Origin: Penium margaritaceum
Lineage: Eukaryota > Streptophyta > Zygnematophyceae > Desmidiales > Peniaceae
Length of the DNA: 64,000 nucleotides
NCBI GenBank assembly: GCA_023375785.1
Contig: SZWC01000031.1
Span: 742,415 to 806,414 of the forward strand
Direction: 5' to 3'
Within the stretch, counting starts at the first letter, position 1. The number at the start of each line of letters is the position of its first letter. Both the position numbers and the translations under genes were made by a program. This document shows positions 46,186-58,738 of the stretch, one piece after another. The notes below the pieces were generated by a model. That model made no database searches. It worked only from the letters and a program-made list of their open reading frames with translations, and was not told the origin of the DNA.

Positions 46186-49100
46186 CCAACGCCTCATGCG
46201 GGGGGGACGGAAGAAGAGGACCCAGAGGATGCAGGAGCAGGGAGAGAGAGAGCAAGCCGAGGCGAGCACAAAGCGCAGCATGACGGTCGGCAGAAAGAGG
46301 CTTGGTGAAGATGTCAGCGGGTTGCTGCTCGGTAGGAACGTAGAGCATGCGAACCTCACCGTCGGCAACGGCGTCACGGACGTAGTGATACTGCTGGCGA
46401 ACGTGTTTGGTGCGATCATGGAGGACGGGATCCTCAGAGAGGGCATTGGCACCTTCGTTGTCGCAGTGGATGGTGGTCGGTGCAAGTTGGTCGAAGCCGA
46501 GTTCAGAAAGAAACATGCGAAGCCAGACAGCTTCACGGGTGGCTTCACTCTCAGCGATGTATTCGGCTTCGGTGGAGGACAGAGCCACCACGGATTGCTT
46601 CTTTGAGCGCCAACTGACGGGGCCTCCATTGAGAAGAAAGACGTAGCCAGACGTCGATCGACTGGTGGCGTGATCACCGGAGAGGTCCGCGTCGCAGAAG
46701 CCATGAAGAATGTTGTCACCAGTGGAAGAGTACCGAATTCGAAGGTCGGCGGTGGAGCGCAAGTAGCGAACGCTTCGTTTGGCCGCAACGATGTGAGCGG
46801 CAGTGGTGTTCTGGCAGCCTTGGCTGAGGATGCCGACAGCATAGGACAGATCAGGACGTGTGGTAACAGAGGCATAGATCAGGGAGCCCACCATGCTGGG
46901 AAAAACTTTGGCGTCAGCGGGAGCAAGAAGATCCGCCGGAGTGGGGACATTGGTGAGGCCATGCTGGAGAGCCAAGGGTGTAGCCATAGGGTTGGCGTCA
47001 CCAAGTTGAAACTTATCAGTGACACGTTGTGCATACGTGGCTTGATTGAGAACGATGTGACTGTCCTGCTGTTGGTGTACTTGAATGCCGAGATAATATT
47101 TCAAGGGACCCATGTCGCTCATCTCAAAACGCCGAGACAGCTGATCCTTGAAAGCGGAGATGGTGTCCAGCGTGGGACCAAACAGGATGAGGTCATCGAT
47201 ATGGAGAATGATGCCGATGGTGTTAGCTCCGGAGCGATAGTAGATCGAGTGGTCAGAATAGAGACGGGTCAGACTTTGCCCAAGGAAGAACTCATGGATC
47301 TTGAGATTCCAGACGTGGGGCCTGTTTGAGCCCGTAGAGAGAGCGCTTGAGATGACATACGAGATGAGCCTGTTAGGTTCCACGAAGCCCTTGGGTTGTG
47401 TCATGTAGATGGTCTCATTCAGATCCCCGTTGAGAAAGGCGCATTTGACATCCATCTGATGCAGAATCCAATGGTTAGCAGCAGCAAGAGACAGAATGAC
47501 ACGGATGGAGGAATACTTGGCCACTGGGGCGAAGGTGTCACTATAGTTGACGCCGAGAACCTGACTATAACCACGGGCCACGAGGCGAGCTTTGTATCGT
47601 TCAGGCTCGCCGGCACTATTGAGGTTTTTACAAAACACCCACTTGCAAGTAACGACAGGTTGGTCCGGCGGCTGAGGGACAAGCTCCCATGTACCTTGTT
47701 TTTTAAGCTGATCAAATTCCTCTTGGCTGGCTTGGCGCCAAAGAGCCGCATCAGGTCAACGCATGGCATCCTTGTAGCTGATGGGGTCGATGAGTTGAGT
47801 GACGAGAGCACTGTCATCTTCATCATCGGACGTGTGGAGCATGGCGAGTTGAAAATACGTTGGGGTAATGCGGTTGCGGGTGGAGCGACGTAGACCAGGG
47901 ATGGCAGCAGACAGCAGCAGAGCATCCGGTGCTGACGATGGAAGGGATTCACCAGTAGTGTGTTCATGAGGATGCACTGGAGGAAGCACATCAGCATGTT
48001 CATCGGCGACAGGGTCAACGTTGAACTTCTGAATGGGCTCGGGAGCCGTGTCCATAGGTATGGTGACGATGGGTGAAGTCGGGAGGATCCTTGTGTTGAG
48101 GAAGGTGGTTTCATCGAAGATGGGTTATCGTGCACGGGCCACGGTTTGCGTAGCAGGATCCCAAACTCTGTAGATGTCATTGTTGTCTTCATATCCAAGA
48201 AAGATACAGGCCTTAGACCGCGGCTCCAACTTGGAGCGATGTTCAGGGCGTAGCCAGACGTGAGCGGTGTAGTCAAAGATGTGAATCTGTTGCAGATGGG
48301 GTTTCGCACCGGTCCATGCTTCATATGGTGTATGAGTAGCACTAGGAAGTTTGACTGTGGGCAGTCGGTTGGTAATGTAGGCTGCAGTGGAGAGAGCCTC
48401 CCCCTAAAAGACGGATGGTAGTACAGCTGTGTGTAGCATTGTCCGAGCGCGTTCCAGAAGAGTCTGATTCATGCGCTCAGCCTTCCCATTTTGTTGAGGC
48501 GTGTAGGGAACAGTGCGTTGGTGTTGAATACCTTTCTGCTGGAAGAAAGAGAAGAGTGAGTGACAAATGAACTCACCGCCATTGTCAGTTCGGATTTTCT
48601 TCACGGTGACGTTGGTTTCATTTTCAATCTGCCGCATCCGGATCTTGATGATATCGGCGGCTTCGTTTTTGTAGCGGAGAAACTTGACCCAAACGAAATG
48701 ACTGTAGTCATCGATGATGACCAAGAAGTAGTACTTGTTTGATAGGGAACCTTCCTTGATGTAGCAGAGGTCCATGTGATGCAGTTCTAGCTTTTGTGTT
48801 GTCGTTGTAGTTGGATGAGCCTTGAATGGTTTTTGATGTTGTTTACCTGTCAAACAGCCGCTACATGGTGTTGTGTCGGAAGGCTTCGTGAGTCCAGATG
48901 GGAGATCATGAACCCATTGTTGTTGTGCCATGTTGTGTAGGGTGGCATAGTTGACGTGGGCAAGCCGACGATGCCATAAGTCAGTTGTGGAAGTAGCCGA
49001 GGTGGGATGACGGCTGTCAGGAAAAACAGCTGCCATAAATGCGACTTCTGGTTCATTTGTCAGCATAGCTGATGGCACCTCCTCCGAGTCGAGAATTGTC

Positions 49101-51076
49101 AGGTGACCAGTGCGAGTAGCATAGGCTGCTAGATTCCCTTTGGTGTCCAGAATCTTGCAGTTCTTGTCCAGATCAAAAATCAGTCTGAAGCCGTTGTCGT
49201 TGATGCGTCCTACGGATAGGAGATTGGCCGCAAGTTCGAGGACGAATAAAACCTGGCTGAAGGTGCGCGTCACTTGTTGCCCTTTAAGGGTAATAAGCAC
49301 TCGCACTGTACCTTCACCATAGGCCGGGATGAGTCGTCCATCACCCACACGAACTCCGCGAGGTTGTGCGTACTGGGTGTAGGTGGTGAACCATTCCTTG
49401 CGACAGGTCATATGCTTGGTACATCCTGAGTCAATAATCCAGGCAAGGACTCCGGCAGGAGTAGGTAGGCACAGTCAATGGAGCACATTGCCAGTTCTTC
49501 CAAAATGGGTTTTTCGTGATTGATTGAGGAGTCAAAACTTGCCCCGCTTGAGTCTGAAGGATGTTGTTCGAAGTCGGTTGCGTCGGCTGTAAAAACATTT
49601 AGTTGGGGAATGGGGTCACTGTCCGGGTTTTGCTTCATGTCGGCAGAATTGTAACCTGTAAAACCTGAGATGAGATGGGAAAAGTCAGCCAACAGTGTTG
49701 AAAAGACTGAGAGAAAGGCTGATGGTGTCTCATCAGTGAGGAGAGCATGCGGAGTGTTGTGCGTTGGCGCATTGAATCGCGGTCGTTGGTCTGGACGAGT
49801 CGGACAGTCAAGTTGGATGTGCCCCTTTTTGTTGCATCGCCAACAGATGCGATCCCCTGGGTGAACATAAGGCCTGGGAGCCTGTTGAGGATATCTAGGT
49901 CGAGGTTGATACGTGGCTTGAGTGCCTTGGTTGGTGTTGGGACAAATGTTCCCATAGGTCTCGTATTTCTTTGTTCGTCGATCTGGACGTCCTTGACATT
50001 TGGCGTAAACTCTGACTTTGCCACCGTTTTCTTTGATATAGGCATCTTCGTCAAGCATGAGAGCCTGTGTTGCCTTCTCAATGGTCAGCACATGTGGCTT
50101 GGCGGCTACTGCCGCTACGGCCGCTACTGGTCCTGCTGCTGCTTGTACTACTGCTGCTGCTCCGGGAATAGCGTTCCCAATGGCGTCTAGAGCACTTTTG
50201 ACAGCAGACCCGATGAGTGCAATGTTTTCATCATCTTCCTATCGATCGTTGTTGAAGGTTTGTAGTCGCTTCACTGTGTGTTGAAAACGTGTAGGAAGAC
50301 TCTGAAACAAGGTCTGAACAAGCACTCTTTCAGAGATAACTTCACCCAAGGCTGTGATGCGACTGGAGAGATATTTCAGATGACTGATATGATCCTCAAA
50401 CCGAGTGTGTTCCTCCATTTTTTTAGTGTGAAACTCTTTGAGTAGATGACCCAGCTCATCGTCGCTGATCTTGTGGTAACGTTGCTTGAGACCTCGCCAT
50501 GTAGTTCTCGAACAGAGGTCCACATTACCGTCGCTAATGAGAAATTTGAGCCACTCTTCCAGTTACATAGCCAGGATTGCAAAAGCTTGGTCGCACCGCC
50601 TTTTATGACTGATTTTCTCCTCGGCAGAGGCATTAGCGTCCACAACGTCTGTAGGTGGGTCGGTGACCACCCCCCATAGTCCTTTGTTCATGAATACCAT
50701 TTTCATGTTGAACGCAAAAGATTGATAGTCATCACCGTTGAAGATTGGTATCTTGAAATGATCATGATGGCCGCTTCCTGTGAGTAACGCCATGGCGACG
50801 ACTGCTCCTGGTGAAGGCACCTNGAAATTTGAGCCGCTCTTCCAGTTGCATAGCCAGGATTGCAAAAGCTTGGTCGCACCGCCTTTTATGACTGATTTTC
50901 TCCTCGGCAGAGGCATTAGCGTCCACAACGTCTGTAGGTGGGTCGGTGACCACCCCCCATAGTCCTTTGTTCATGAATACCATTTTCATGTTGAACGCAA
51001 AAGATTGATAGTCATCACCGTTGAAGATTGGTATCTTGAAATGATCATGATGGCCGCTTCCTGTGAGTAACGCCAT
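46186..51076 (-). pseudogene. C gag-pol coding region
   Basis: Minus strand. Gag begins near 51076 (MALLTGSGHHDHFKIPIFNG), with a UBN2-type core and a CCHC knuckle CWRCNKKGHIQLDCP near 49810-49855. Protease has an IIDSGCTKHMTCRKEW active-site block near 49390-49440. GAG-pre-integrase (LWHRRLAHVNYATL, CSGCLTGKQHQKPF) lies near 49000-48830. The integrase D,D,E core includes MDLC, RTDNGGEF and PYTPQQNGKAERMN (48780-48470). RT includes RYKARLVARGYSQ, DTFAPVAKYSSIRV, a catalytic IDDLILFG block near 47190 and MGPLKYYLGIQV. RNase H ends near 46270 with ADIFTKPLSADRH. All domains are present, with a few interruptions. Confidence 0.95.
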
Positions 51077-51105
51077 GGCGATGACTGCTCCTGGTGAAGG
51101 CACCT
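50541..51105. other. Single-N assembly gap flanked by duplicated 282-bp ends
   Basis: 50541-50822 and 50824-51105 are the same 282-bp gag-start block, with about three differences. The N is at 50823. This is most likely an unmerged contig overlap, so element C is probably about 280 bp shorter than drawn. Confidence 0.85.
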
Positions 51106-51108
51106 CCT

Positions 51109-51120
51109 GCTCTGATACCA
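51109..51120 (-). promoter_or_regulatory. Primer-binding site of C, 3'-end tRNA-iMet type
   Basis: The plus strand GCTCTGATACCA is the sequence of the initiator tRNA-Met 3' end. The minus strand therefore carries the standard site TGGTATCAGAGC, two bases from the LTR. Confidence 0.93.
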
Positions 51121-51122
51121 AA

Positions 51123-52315
51123 TGTGAAAATTAGTACTTCTCCAGGATCACAAGTATCTCAGGAGATACAACAAATCAAGCAACTGTGACTGAAATACAC
51201 TGTGTTGTACACACTGCAACTGTACGCTGCAAAGAATCACTTTCTGTTACACACTGACGATTCAAGAGATTACACAAAATTCAGAAGTACACAGCTCGTC
51301 TCTTGAACTTTCCAACGATATGCTATACTTCCAAAATGGTGCAGTTAAGATGAAGAAATCTACAAATGAAACTACTACCTATTTATACTAGTCTAGTGGC
51401 TAGGAAATACAAAGAGCAAGCAAAATGCACGAGCTTGGTCTGTCCGGTCCGCTTGTGTCTTCCTTGAGCGTCGCGGACGCCGGTCGGTGTTCCCAGGCAC
51501 CGAGCGACCGAGGTTGGCGGATGCCCAGTGCCCTCGGTGCGATCTACTGACGAGATCGTCCCGTTCTGCGGCAGGTCCTCTGCTCCCGTCGATCTTCTCG
51601 CTCGTCGGGTGAAGAGGAGCTCGTGCTCGCACTCTCGATCCCACGACGGCTGCGATTGCTCCATCGTTTGCGCGATGCTCTCCGATCCATCGATCCATTG
51701 TTTATAAAGATCCCGCAGCTCCGTTCTCTCGATCCGATGTCTCGATCGAAGCCCGTCCATCTGCTCCGATCTTCGGTCCGTGTTTCCGCTGCTCCACCGT
51801 TCGCCACGTCAGTACCTATCGTATCGGGAGGAGCTCACGCTCGCACTCTCGTACTTGCACTCGGTCCTCACCGAGGCCATAACCTGTACTTCCGCAAGTT
51901 ACGCCAGAACTTAATGTGGCCGTCCACATTCTTCTGGTAGATCAACAGGAGGCTGCGGCAGGCCCTCGTACCGGGTTAGACTCCCGGGCGACGGTAATTG
52001 ACCCCGCCATTGGTAGAGCAGAGTCCAATAGTGTAGAGTCCGGTAGAGTAGGCGGAGGGGTGGGGGAGAGAGTGACGACCTCTCATCCAGTCCTCTTGCC
52101 TTTTTATCCCAAGTGCCCATGCCGAGCACAAAGTAGGCCACTTGTGAGATAGTGACATAATCTATGTCACTTTTCTCCTTTTGCCCATATCTCGAGATCG
52201 AACCATCCAAATTGGCTGAAATTTGGACAGTGGACGGCTGACGAGGAGATCTGTCCATTGGTCCCACCTGATCAGGAATCGGCCTTGTAGTGACGAAGAT
52301 CCTGATTTTCCAACA
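51123..52315 (-). repeat. C 5' LTR (1193 bp)
   Basis: Same length and ends as the left LTR. The second GACCG copy follows at 52316-52320. Confidence 0.95.
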
Positions 52316-52446
52316 GACCGTAGACATTGCGCCACCTGATCCTACAAATGGTTTAGTTTGATTCACGTACGGACCATGAAACAAGTACTTTCCTGGAACT
52401 TGCTCCTGTGGACCTGAAATTGAATTAGATGGCTCCTTTCCCAACA

Positions 52447-54250
52447 CTTGGCGGGCGATTGGCGTAGTGCTGCAGGCACAACTACTGCTGCTGATGGTGG
52501 TGCATCTTGTCCTCTGCTTCTGCCAATGAGGCCACTATATCTGCTACATCAGACATGGGGGAGTAGAGGGAGATTCCCATTGTCACAATGGAGGAAGGGT
52601 CAGGAAAGACTGGATCAGGGAGGATATGGACTCCCACTACCTCGTCTGATGCTGGTTCTACTACCTATTCACAAACAATGTTGGTGCGGATGACGTTGCT
52701 CTTGTTGAAACGACATCCCTCGAGAGGATGACGTGGCTAGCATCCCTCTTTTACAGGAGATAGGCCTTCCCTGCCACGTCATAGCTGATCATCAGCATCT
52801 ATACGCTCTTTATCTTCCATTTCTACTACTTCTCCTTGGGTACGTGCATGTACGCCAAGCTGCCAAACGCACAAAGATGGCCCATGCTTGACTTCTTATC
52901 AAACCATGCCTCATACGGTATCATGAGCTCCAACGCCTTGGTTAGATTGCGGTTCTTGATGTATACTACAGAGCTCACTACTTCAGTCCAGAAGTCGTAA
53001 ATGAGTTCGGCCGCGGAAAGCATGGAGCTTGCCGACTGAACGATGGTCTTGTTGGCCTGTTGTACTATGCCGTTTTGCTACGGTGAGTATGGCGCGGTGA
53101 ATTGCGCTTTGATGCAAGCTAATGCAAGATAGCATTTCTTACTCCGATTTCTTACTCGGGTATTCGCCAACATGATCGCTGTACACCGCCTTGATTTTCT
53201 TGTCCGTCTGGTTCTCTAACGTGGCCTTCAACTCCTTGAACCTGTCAAAGTACTGGTCCTTGTAGGAAAGGAAGTACAGAGTAGTGTTACGGCTGAAATC
53301 ATCAACAAAGGTGAGAAAATACCTAGAGCCCTCAAGCTCTCGGTCTGCATCGCGCCTCACAAGTCTACGTGGACCAGCTCCAGTACCTCCTCGCTCCCTT
53401 CCTATATCCAGAGAATGCCTCGCGATGCTGCTTCCCCTCCAGACAGGCGATACAAAACTGCTGCTCAAACTTGGAGATCGTGGGTAAGTCACAAATGATC
53501 TGCTTTGTTTGAAATTGCTTCAAAGTGCGCATGCCGATGTGGCCGTAGCGCGCTTGCCAGATTTTGCCATCTGTCCCCTGTACCAGTGCTGCAAGACTGT
53601 ACTCACGCGAGATCTTGGGTTCTTCTAGCAGGCGATACATGTCGCCTTCCTTCACTAACCTGGCCAGCTCGTCTCGCGTTTCCTTCTCGAGGATGTAGCC
53701 ATAGTCGTCGTCAGAGACGACATGCAGTCTAGTGTTGGTGAGAGAGGACACTAAGAGAAAACTGAGCGAAGCATCAGGTACACATAGCACGCCACGGAAC
53801 ACTCCTACTTCAATGCCATGCGGGGTCTCCAACCACATCCCCACAATTCGAATCCGCTCAGTATACACTACACGATCGTCACCAAAAGCAATAGGTCGAG
53901 GGGGATTGAGTGTTGCTGTGTAAATCACTCCTTATGGCGCGTTTGCCTCTTGGTGCACCCTAAGTCCTTGTACCACGCCAGGTTCGCCTTCTCCTTCTGC
54001 GACTTGTCAGACTTTGCCATGAAAAGGCGGTTGCACACCAGGTACGTGCAGATGAAGTCCAGGTCGAGAGACGGCTGGCACTCTAAAATCTCTCGTATTG
54101 TGCCATAGCTGAAGATCTTCTTCACTTCATTGTGCCGCATCTAACTTCTGGTTCCAAGCAAGCGACGCTTGCTTTAGGCCATATAGCGACTACTCCGGCT
54201 TGCAAACCAGGTCTTCCTTGCCATCCATGACGAACCCCGTTGGCTGTTCC
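52447..54250 (-). pseudogene. Family A pieces (A-VII): linker, integrase, gag, RT
   Basis: Minus-strand fossil pieces. The linker is at 52447-52760. The integrase core (52760-53400) has a TFVDDFSRNTTLYFL block near 53320. The GAG-pre-integrase and protease region is at 53400-53950, with short gag pieces at 54000-54110 and a short RT piece at 54135-54250. Heavily broken and rearranged. Confidence 0.82.
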
Positions 54251-55018
54251 TGTCAACGTGCCTGAGGCGACGGTCTAGAAAATGGGTTCCGACAGAATGG
54301 TTCCCGCCGACCGCTCTTGGTCTTGCAACCAAGAGATCATATCACCCTCAGAGCCAGAATTTCCACACTGAGCAGTTCATAGGAATCACTTTCTTGCACT
54401 GTCTCCTTAGTACCTGGTCACTTTTGCGCAAGGAGCAAGCTCCTAGGGCTTACACCGACCAATGCTTCTTTAGTGTCTGCCTCTAGTGGGAAACTCTGGT
54501 AGGAACCTCAAAGATAATACTGTACTCAATAACAGACAACTGACAGGTTCTTATAGTCCTAGGGCCAACCTCTAGCCTATGCGTGCAATGGCTCCTTGGA
54601 TGGGCCACTTTGAAGGTAATCTAGATTACATCATCCCCCCTGCCTACATAACGCTCCTTGTAACTGCCAAGTGGCGCCAGCCACTAGATACGACCTTGGA
54701 ATATTCTAACATGTCTCTTAGAACCTTCTTGTTTCCCTTTTCGTCACAAAGAAAATTAGTCCCTGGGCTGGGATTTGACCTAGTGACCTCTCGCTCCAGA
54801 GACTAACTCTGGAACGTCTAAGCCACAAGTTCTCCTAGGTAGTGTTTACTGGCTATACTATCCACTTTAGACCAAGAGGACTTGCTCCAAAGGAGTAGTG
54901 CATACCTTGTCTATCTGGACCAAATTTTAGGGGACTTGCTCCAAGGGAGCAGAGCATCCCTAGTCCGTCCAGTGCCTGTCCAAATGTCAGCCATGGACAA
55001 GGAGCATATTAGGTCAAC
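54251..55018 (-). repeat. Family B LTR, left arm of a head-to-head pair
   Basis: Minus-strand family B LTR starting TGTCAACG. It meets an opposite LTR at 55018. Confidence 0.88.
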
Positions 55019-55704
55019 CTTGGAGTAAGTCCCCTACGTCTGGTCGAGATAGACAAGGCATGCATTGGTCCTTTGGAACAAGTCCCCTTGGTCTAATCTG
55101 GATGGTATAGCCAGCAGATACTACCTAGGACAACTCCTTGTGGCTTAGACGTTCCAAAGTTAGTTTCTAGAGCGAGAGGTCACTAGGTCAAAACCGAGCC
55201 CGGTGACTAGTTTTCTTTGTGACCAAACGGGGCACAGGAAGGTTCTAAGAGACATCTTAGAACATTCCAAGGCCCTTCTAGGTGGTTGGCGCCACTTGGC
55301 GGTCATAGGGAGCGCCATATAGGCATGGGTTGACACAATCCAGATTGCCCTCAAAGTGGCTCATCCAAGGAGCCACTGCACGCATAGGCTAGAGGCTAGC
55401 TATAGAACCTCTCTGTTGCCTGTCATTTAGTATAGTTCTTACCTTTGAGACTCCTAACAGAGGTGTCGACCAGAGGCAGACACTAAAGAAGCATTGGTTG
55501 GTCTAAGCCCCAGGAGTTTGCTCCTCGCACGAAAGTGACCAGATGCTAAGGACACATTGCAAGGAAGTGATTCCCATGAACTGCTCAGTGTGGAACCTTG
55601 GCTGTGAGGCTGATATCATCTCTTGGTTGCAATACCAAGAGTGGTCGGTGGGAACCATTGTATTGGAACCCGTTTTCTAGACCGTCAACTCAGGCAGGTT
55701 GACA
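55019..55704 (+). repeat. Family B LTR, right arm of a head-to-head pair
   Basis: Plus-strand family B LTR without its first 80 or so bases, ending GTTGACA. With the left arm it forms an inverted repeat of about 680 bp per arm. Confidence 0.88.
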
Positions 55705-56005
55705 TAGTAGGTCAGGGAGGATATCTACTCCTGCTTTGTCAGATACTAATTCTACTACATCTTCATAAACAATATTGGTGCCGATGACGTTGCTCTTGTT
55801 GAAGACGACATCCTTGGCAATGATAACATGGCTAGTGTCCCTCTCGTAGAGGCGATAGGCCTTGCTTGCCACATCATAGCCGATCATCTGCGCGCTTTTT
55901 GCGTCCCATTTCTATGGCTTCTCCTTGGGCACGTCCATGTGTGCTAGGCTGCAAAACGCACGAAGATGTCCCATGCTTGGTTTCTTGCTAAATCATGCCT
56001 CTGTT
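55705..56005 (-). pseudogene. Family A linker and integrase end fragment
   Basis: Minus-strand match to the family A integrase-RT linker (blocks like YERDTSHVII and DVVFNKSNVIGTNI). It is bounded by B LTR sequence on the left and a B LTR tail on the right. Confidence 0.82.
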
Positions 56006-56032
56006 AACCGTCACCTCAGGCAAATTGACAAA

Positions 56033-56046
56033 GGGTTATGGGCCCA
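56033..56046 (+). promoter_or_regulatory. Primer-binding site, half-tRNA-iMet type (B5)
   Basis: GGGTTATGGGCCCA again lies two bases after the LTR tail. It is the fourth clean copy of this site in the window. Confidence 0.87.
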
Positions 56047-56110
56047 GATTGACTAGTTATGAGGCACACTTTTGTATACTCTCTACCCTCTCTGTCTTGC
56101 AATGTACATC

Positions 56111-56155
56111 AGCTCCATCAGCTCCATCAGCTCCATCTGCTCCATCAACTCCATT
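56111..56155 (+). repeat. 9-bp minisatellite in a family B leader
   Basis: Five units related to AGCTCCATC. The leaders of B1 (about 8815-8865) and B2 (about 18255-18310) hold shorter, irregular versions. Confidence 0.75.
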
Positions 56156-58412
56156 AGCGGTTGCTGGCATTTAGCAAACAAGGGCCAAGGATAAGGTATG
56201 CCCTTGGAGGTTGGTCCTTGGACCCTAGCCAGGATAAGCTCTGCCATTCCAGGCACAACTTTGGGTTCGCTAGTATGGGTTCTTCTTCGTTTACACGTGA
56301 CCAATGACTAAGGGTTAAGCGACGGATCTGCACTTTCTAAACCGGTAGCAGACAACAGCTCATATCAGCCTACATCGGCCTTAATGAAGCAAAGAAGCAG
56401 AGAAGTAGAGAAGCTATATGACGATACCAGTGACGCTCACTCTCAAGTACGTCAATGGTCGGATGTCAAAGTTCACAGGGTTTTATCTTCCCTTGTGGAA
56501 ATGGCAATTTGAGATTGTCATGAGGGTGCGTGGCTACTTGAAGATGTTCCTTGGAGAAGAGGTTGAACCTCCAAAAGCAGATCCTAGATATGAAGCCTTG
56601 AGTATAAAAAATGGCATGGCATTTGGGATTCTTGTAACATCAGTGCATGAGTCACAGCATGTCTACCTCCAAGGTATCACACATGCATCAAAGGCTTATG
56701 AGAAGCTTGCACGTGTATACCAATCAACGGCTCTCGCAAATCACCTCTTCATCCTTCAAAAGCTGATTTTGATGAGGGTGAGCGAGGGAGAGTCGATTCC
56801 GGACTTCTTGTTGCAGTTTGAAGGACTGGTGTAATAAGTGACCCAAATGAACTAGGAAATGGACAACAACATGCACACCGTGATCCTCCTCATGGCGCTA
56901 CCTAAAACCTAGGATACTTTGATCACCGTCTTTGGCGGTTAGAAGGAAAACGATTTAACGTACGAGGCAGTATCCGAGTACGTGTGCAGCGAAGCCATGC
57001 GTCCCAGCAGTATTGAGGCTAACATTTCAACCTATGTTGTATAGTATGCTGGTCCATGAAACAATTCCTCTTCTGGTCAGAGCAACAGCCGAAGCGGTGG
57101 CGGTAGAGGTGAAGGCAATGGTGGCGGTGGAAAGAGTTCAAACCGTCCTGGGAAGTGCCATAATTGTGGAAGCCTGGGCATTGGACACGGGAGTGTATGG
57201 CTCCCAATAAGGAAGAGGGAGATTATGGTGGCATAAATGAGGGTGAAGAAAAAGGTGAAAAGGAATTGACAAACATGATGGCTGAGAGTGTACCGGCAAC
57301 AAGTGGAGCGGCACTTCTCAAGGGTGGAGTCTACGGGCTCGACTCTGGCACGAACCACCAGTCTTCAAGAGAGAATGATGGATTCATCTCAATTGGGGAC
57401 ATTGAACGTCGCTTCAGGTGTGCCAATGGCAGCCTTGTCCATGCGAAATGCGAGGGAGATATGTTGATGAGCATTAACGTGAACGGTGCTGAAAAAGACT
57501 TGAAGCTGGAGAACATCGTCTACATGCCGTCTTTTGCGGCAAACCTCTTGTCAATGTCTAAAATCATGGACCACGACATGACGGTCGTCTTCATAGAGGA
57601 GGAGGCAGTCATTGTCAAGAAAAAAGACATCAAGATCTCCTATCCCAAGGAGAGTCTTGTCGTATAGTTCCCAAGAGTTGATGGACTCTAGGTCGTGCAC
57701 ACCAAACACCTTAAGAGTACAAATGAGGAATATACGGAGGTTAAAAAGCCCAAGTTTCCAAATTCTGATGTTGTACCACAAGCCGTCACCATGGCGGCCA
57801 ACTCCACCAACACTGATGCTGAGCTGTGGCACAGGCCGTTTGGCCATGTAGCCAATAGCACACTTCAAGCTATGCAAGAGCATGAAGTCATTCATGGGAT
57901 GAACGGATGCAAGGCCAAGGATGAGGGAAAGTGCAAAAAGTTGTGTGAGCCATGCCTCTAAGGCAAGGCAAAGAGAAAGTCCATTGAGCGTAATGGGTAA
58001 TGTGCGGCAACAATCTTGGACCTGATTTACTCCGATGTGCGCAAACCATTCCGCACCCCTTCGAACGGCAACATGTATTTCTTGACCTTCATCGATGACC
58101 ACTGTCGCAAGATGTGGATCTACTTCCTCAAGACAAAGAGTTTGTCGCGATGATACAGTGGCAGACAAGCAAGAAGGTCAAGGCACTGCGCAGGGACAAC
58201 CGTGGTGAGTACGAAGCATTCAAAGGCTGGTTGAGCTAACACGACATCAACCACCAGACCACCACGTCTTACACACTCCAAAGTACTGGTGTTGCCGAGC
58301 GAATGAATCAGACTATCCTCGGCATGACACAAAGCATGCTCTTTGACGCCAAACTCCTACATCGTTTCTAGACTGAAGCTGTAAGAACTGCTTGCTACCT
58401 TCTGAATCTCAC

Positions 58413-58738
58413 TAAGGCTGCACACCAAATCCTAGGATTCGTGAATAAGATTCGTGAACCCAAAAAAGATTCGGATTCGGGGATCCAAATCCTTCATGAG
58501 GATTTGATTCGGGATTCGGAGATCCTTTCCCTATTGTTTCAACATGGAAAACAGGGATTTATGTGGCAGATTAGAGGATTTTTACGTGCCATCACCCATA
58601 GGATTCGGAAAAGATTCGTGAATCTTACGGATTCGCGAATCCAGATTCGGGTTCGTGAATCAAACCCAGACCTGGATTCGGATTCGTGAATCCGAATCCA
58701 ATCTGGGATCCGGGAATCTTACCCGGTGTGCACCCTTA
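58413..58738. mobile_element. hAT-like miniature inverted-repeat element
   Basis: A 326-bp insertion in B5 integrase. The ends are inverted repeats TAAGGCTGCACACC and, from the right, TAAGGGTGCACACC (one mismatch in 14). It is flanked by the perfect 8-bp duplication AATCTCAC (58405-58412 and 58739-58746). Such ends and an 8-bp duplication are typical of hAT transposons. It has no transposase. The interior is a patchwork of GATTCG and CGAATC words that could fold back extensively. The sister copy B2 lacks the insertion near 20580. Confidence 0.88.

Larger units (their letters stand above)
44173..52315 (-). mobile_element. Ty1/copia element C, nested in an A LTR
   Basis: A complete-looking 8.1-kb copia element on the minus strand, with equal-length LTRs (44173-45365 and 51123-52315, 1193 bp each) and the perfect target duplication GACCG (44168-44172 and 52316-52320). 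It has a full initiator tRNA-Met primer site, a polypurine tract and a gag-PR-INT-RT-RH coding region. I count about 54 LTR differences (about 4.5%), mostly transitions. That suggests insertion around two million years ago if generic plant rates apply. Apart from a few interruptions and an assembly gap it looks whole. Confidence 0.95.
43573..52446 (-). repeat. Family A LTR of A-VI, split by element C
   Basis: The LTR occupies 43573-44172 and 52321-52446. Element C and its target duplication lie between the two parts. The right edge ends CCAACA. Confidence 0.9.

Noticed and set aside
45757-46606. Plus-strand frames of 107-236 codons opposite C pol and its 3' region
   Set aside because: They are antisense to the RNase H region or to the GC-rich stretch; Arg/Glu-rich composition suggests shadows.
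46670-47893. Plus-strand frames of 165-219 codons
   Set aside because: They are exact antisense shadows of C reverse transcriptase and RNase H.
56111-56155. A CRISPR-like array
   Set aside because: Nine-base units without spacers are a simple minisatellite in a retrotransposon leader.
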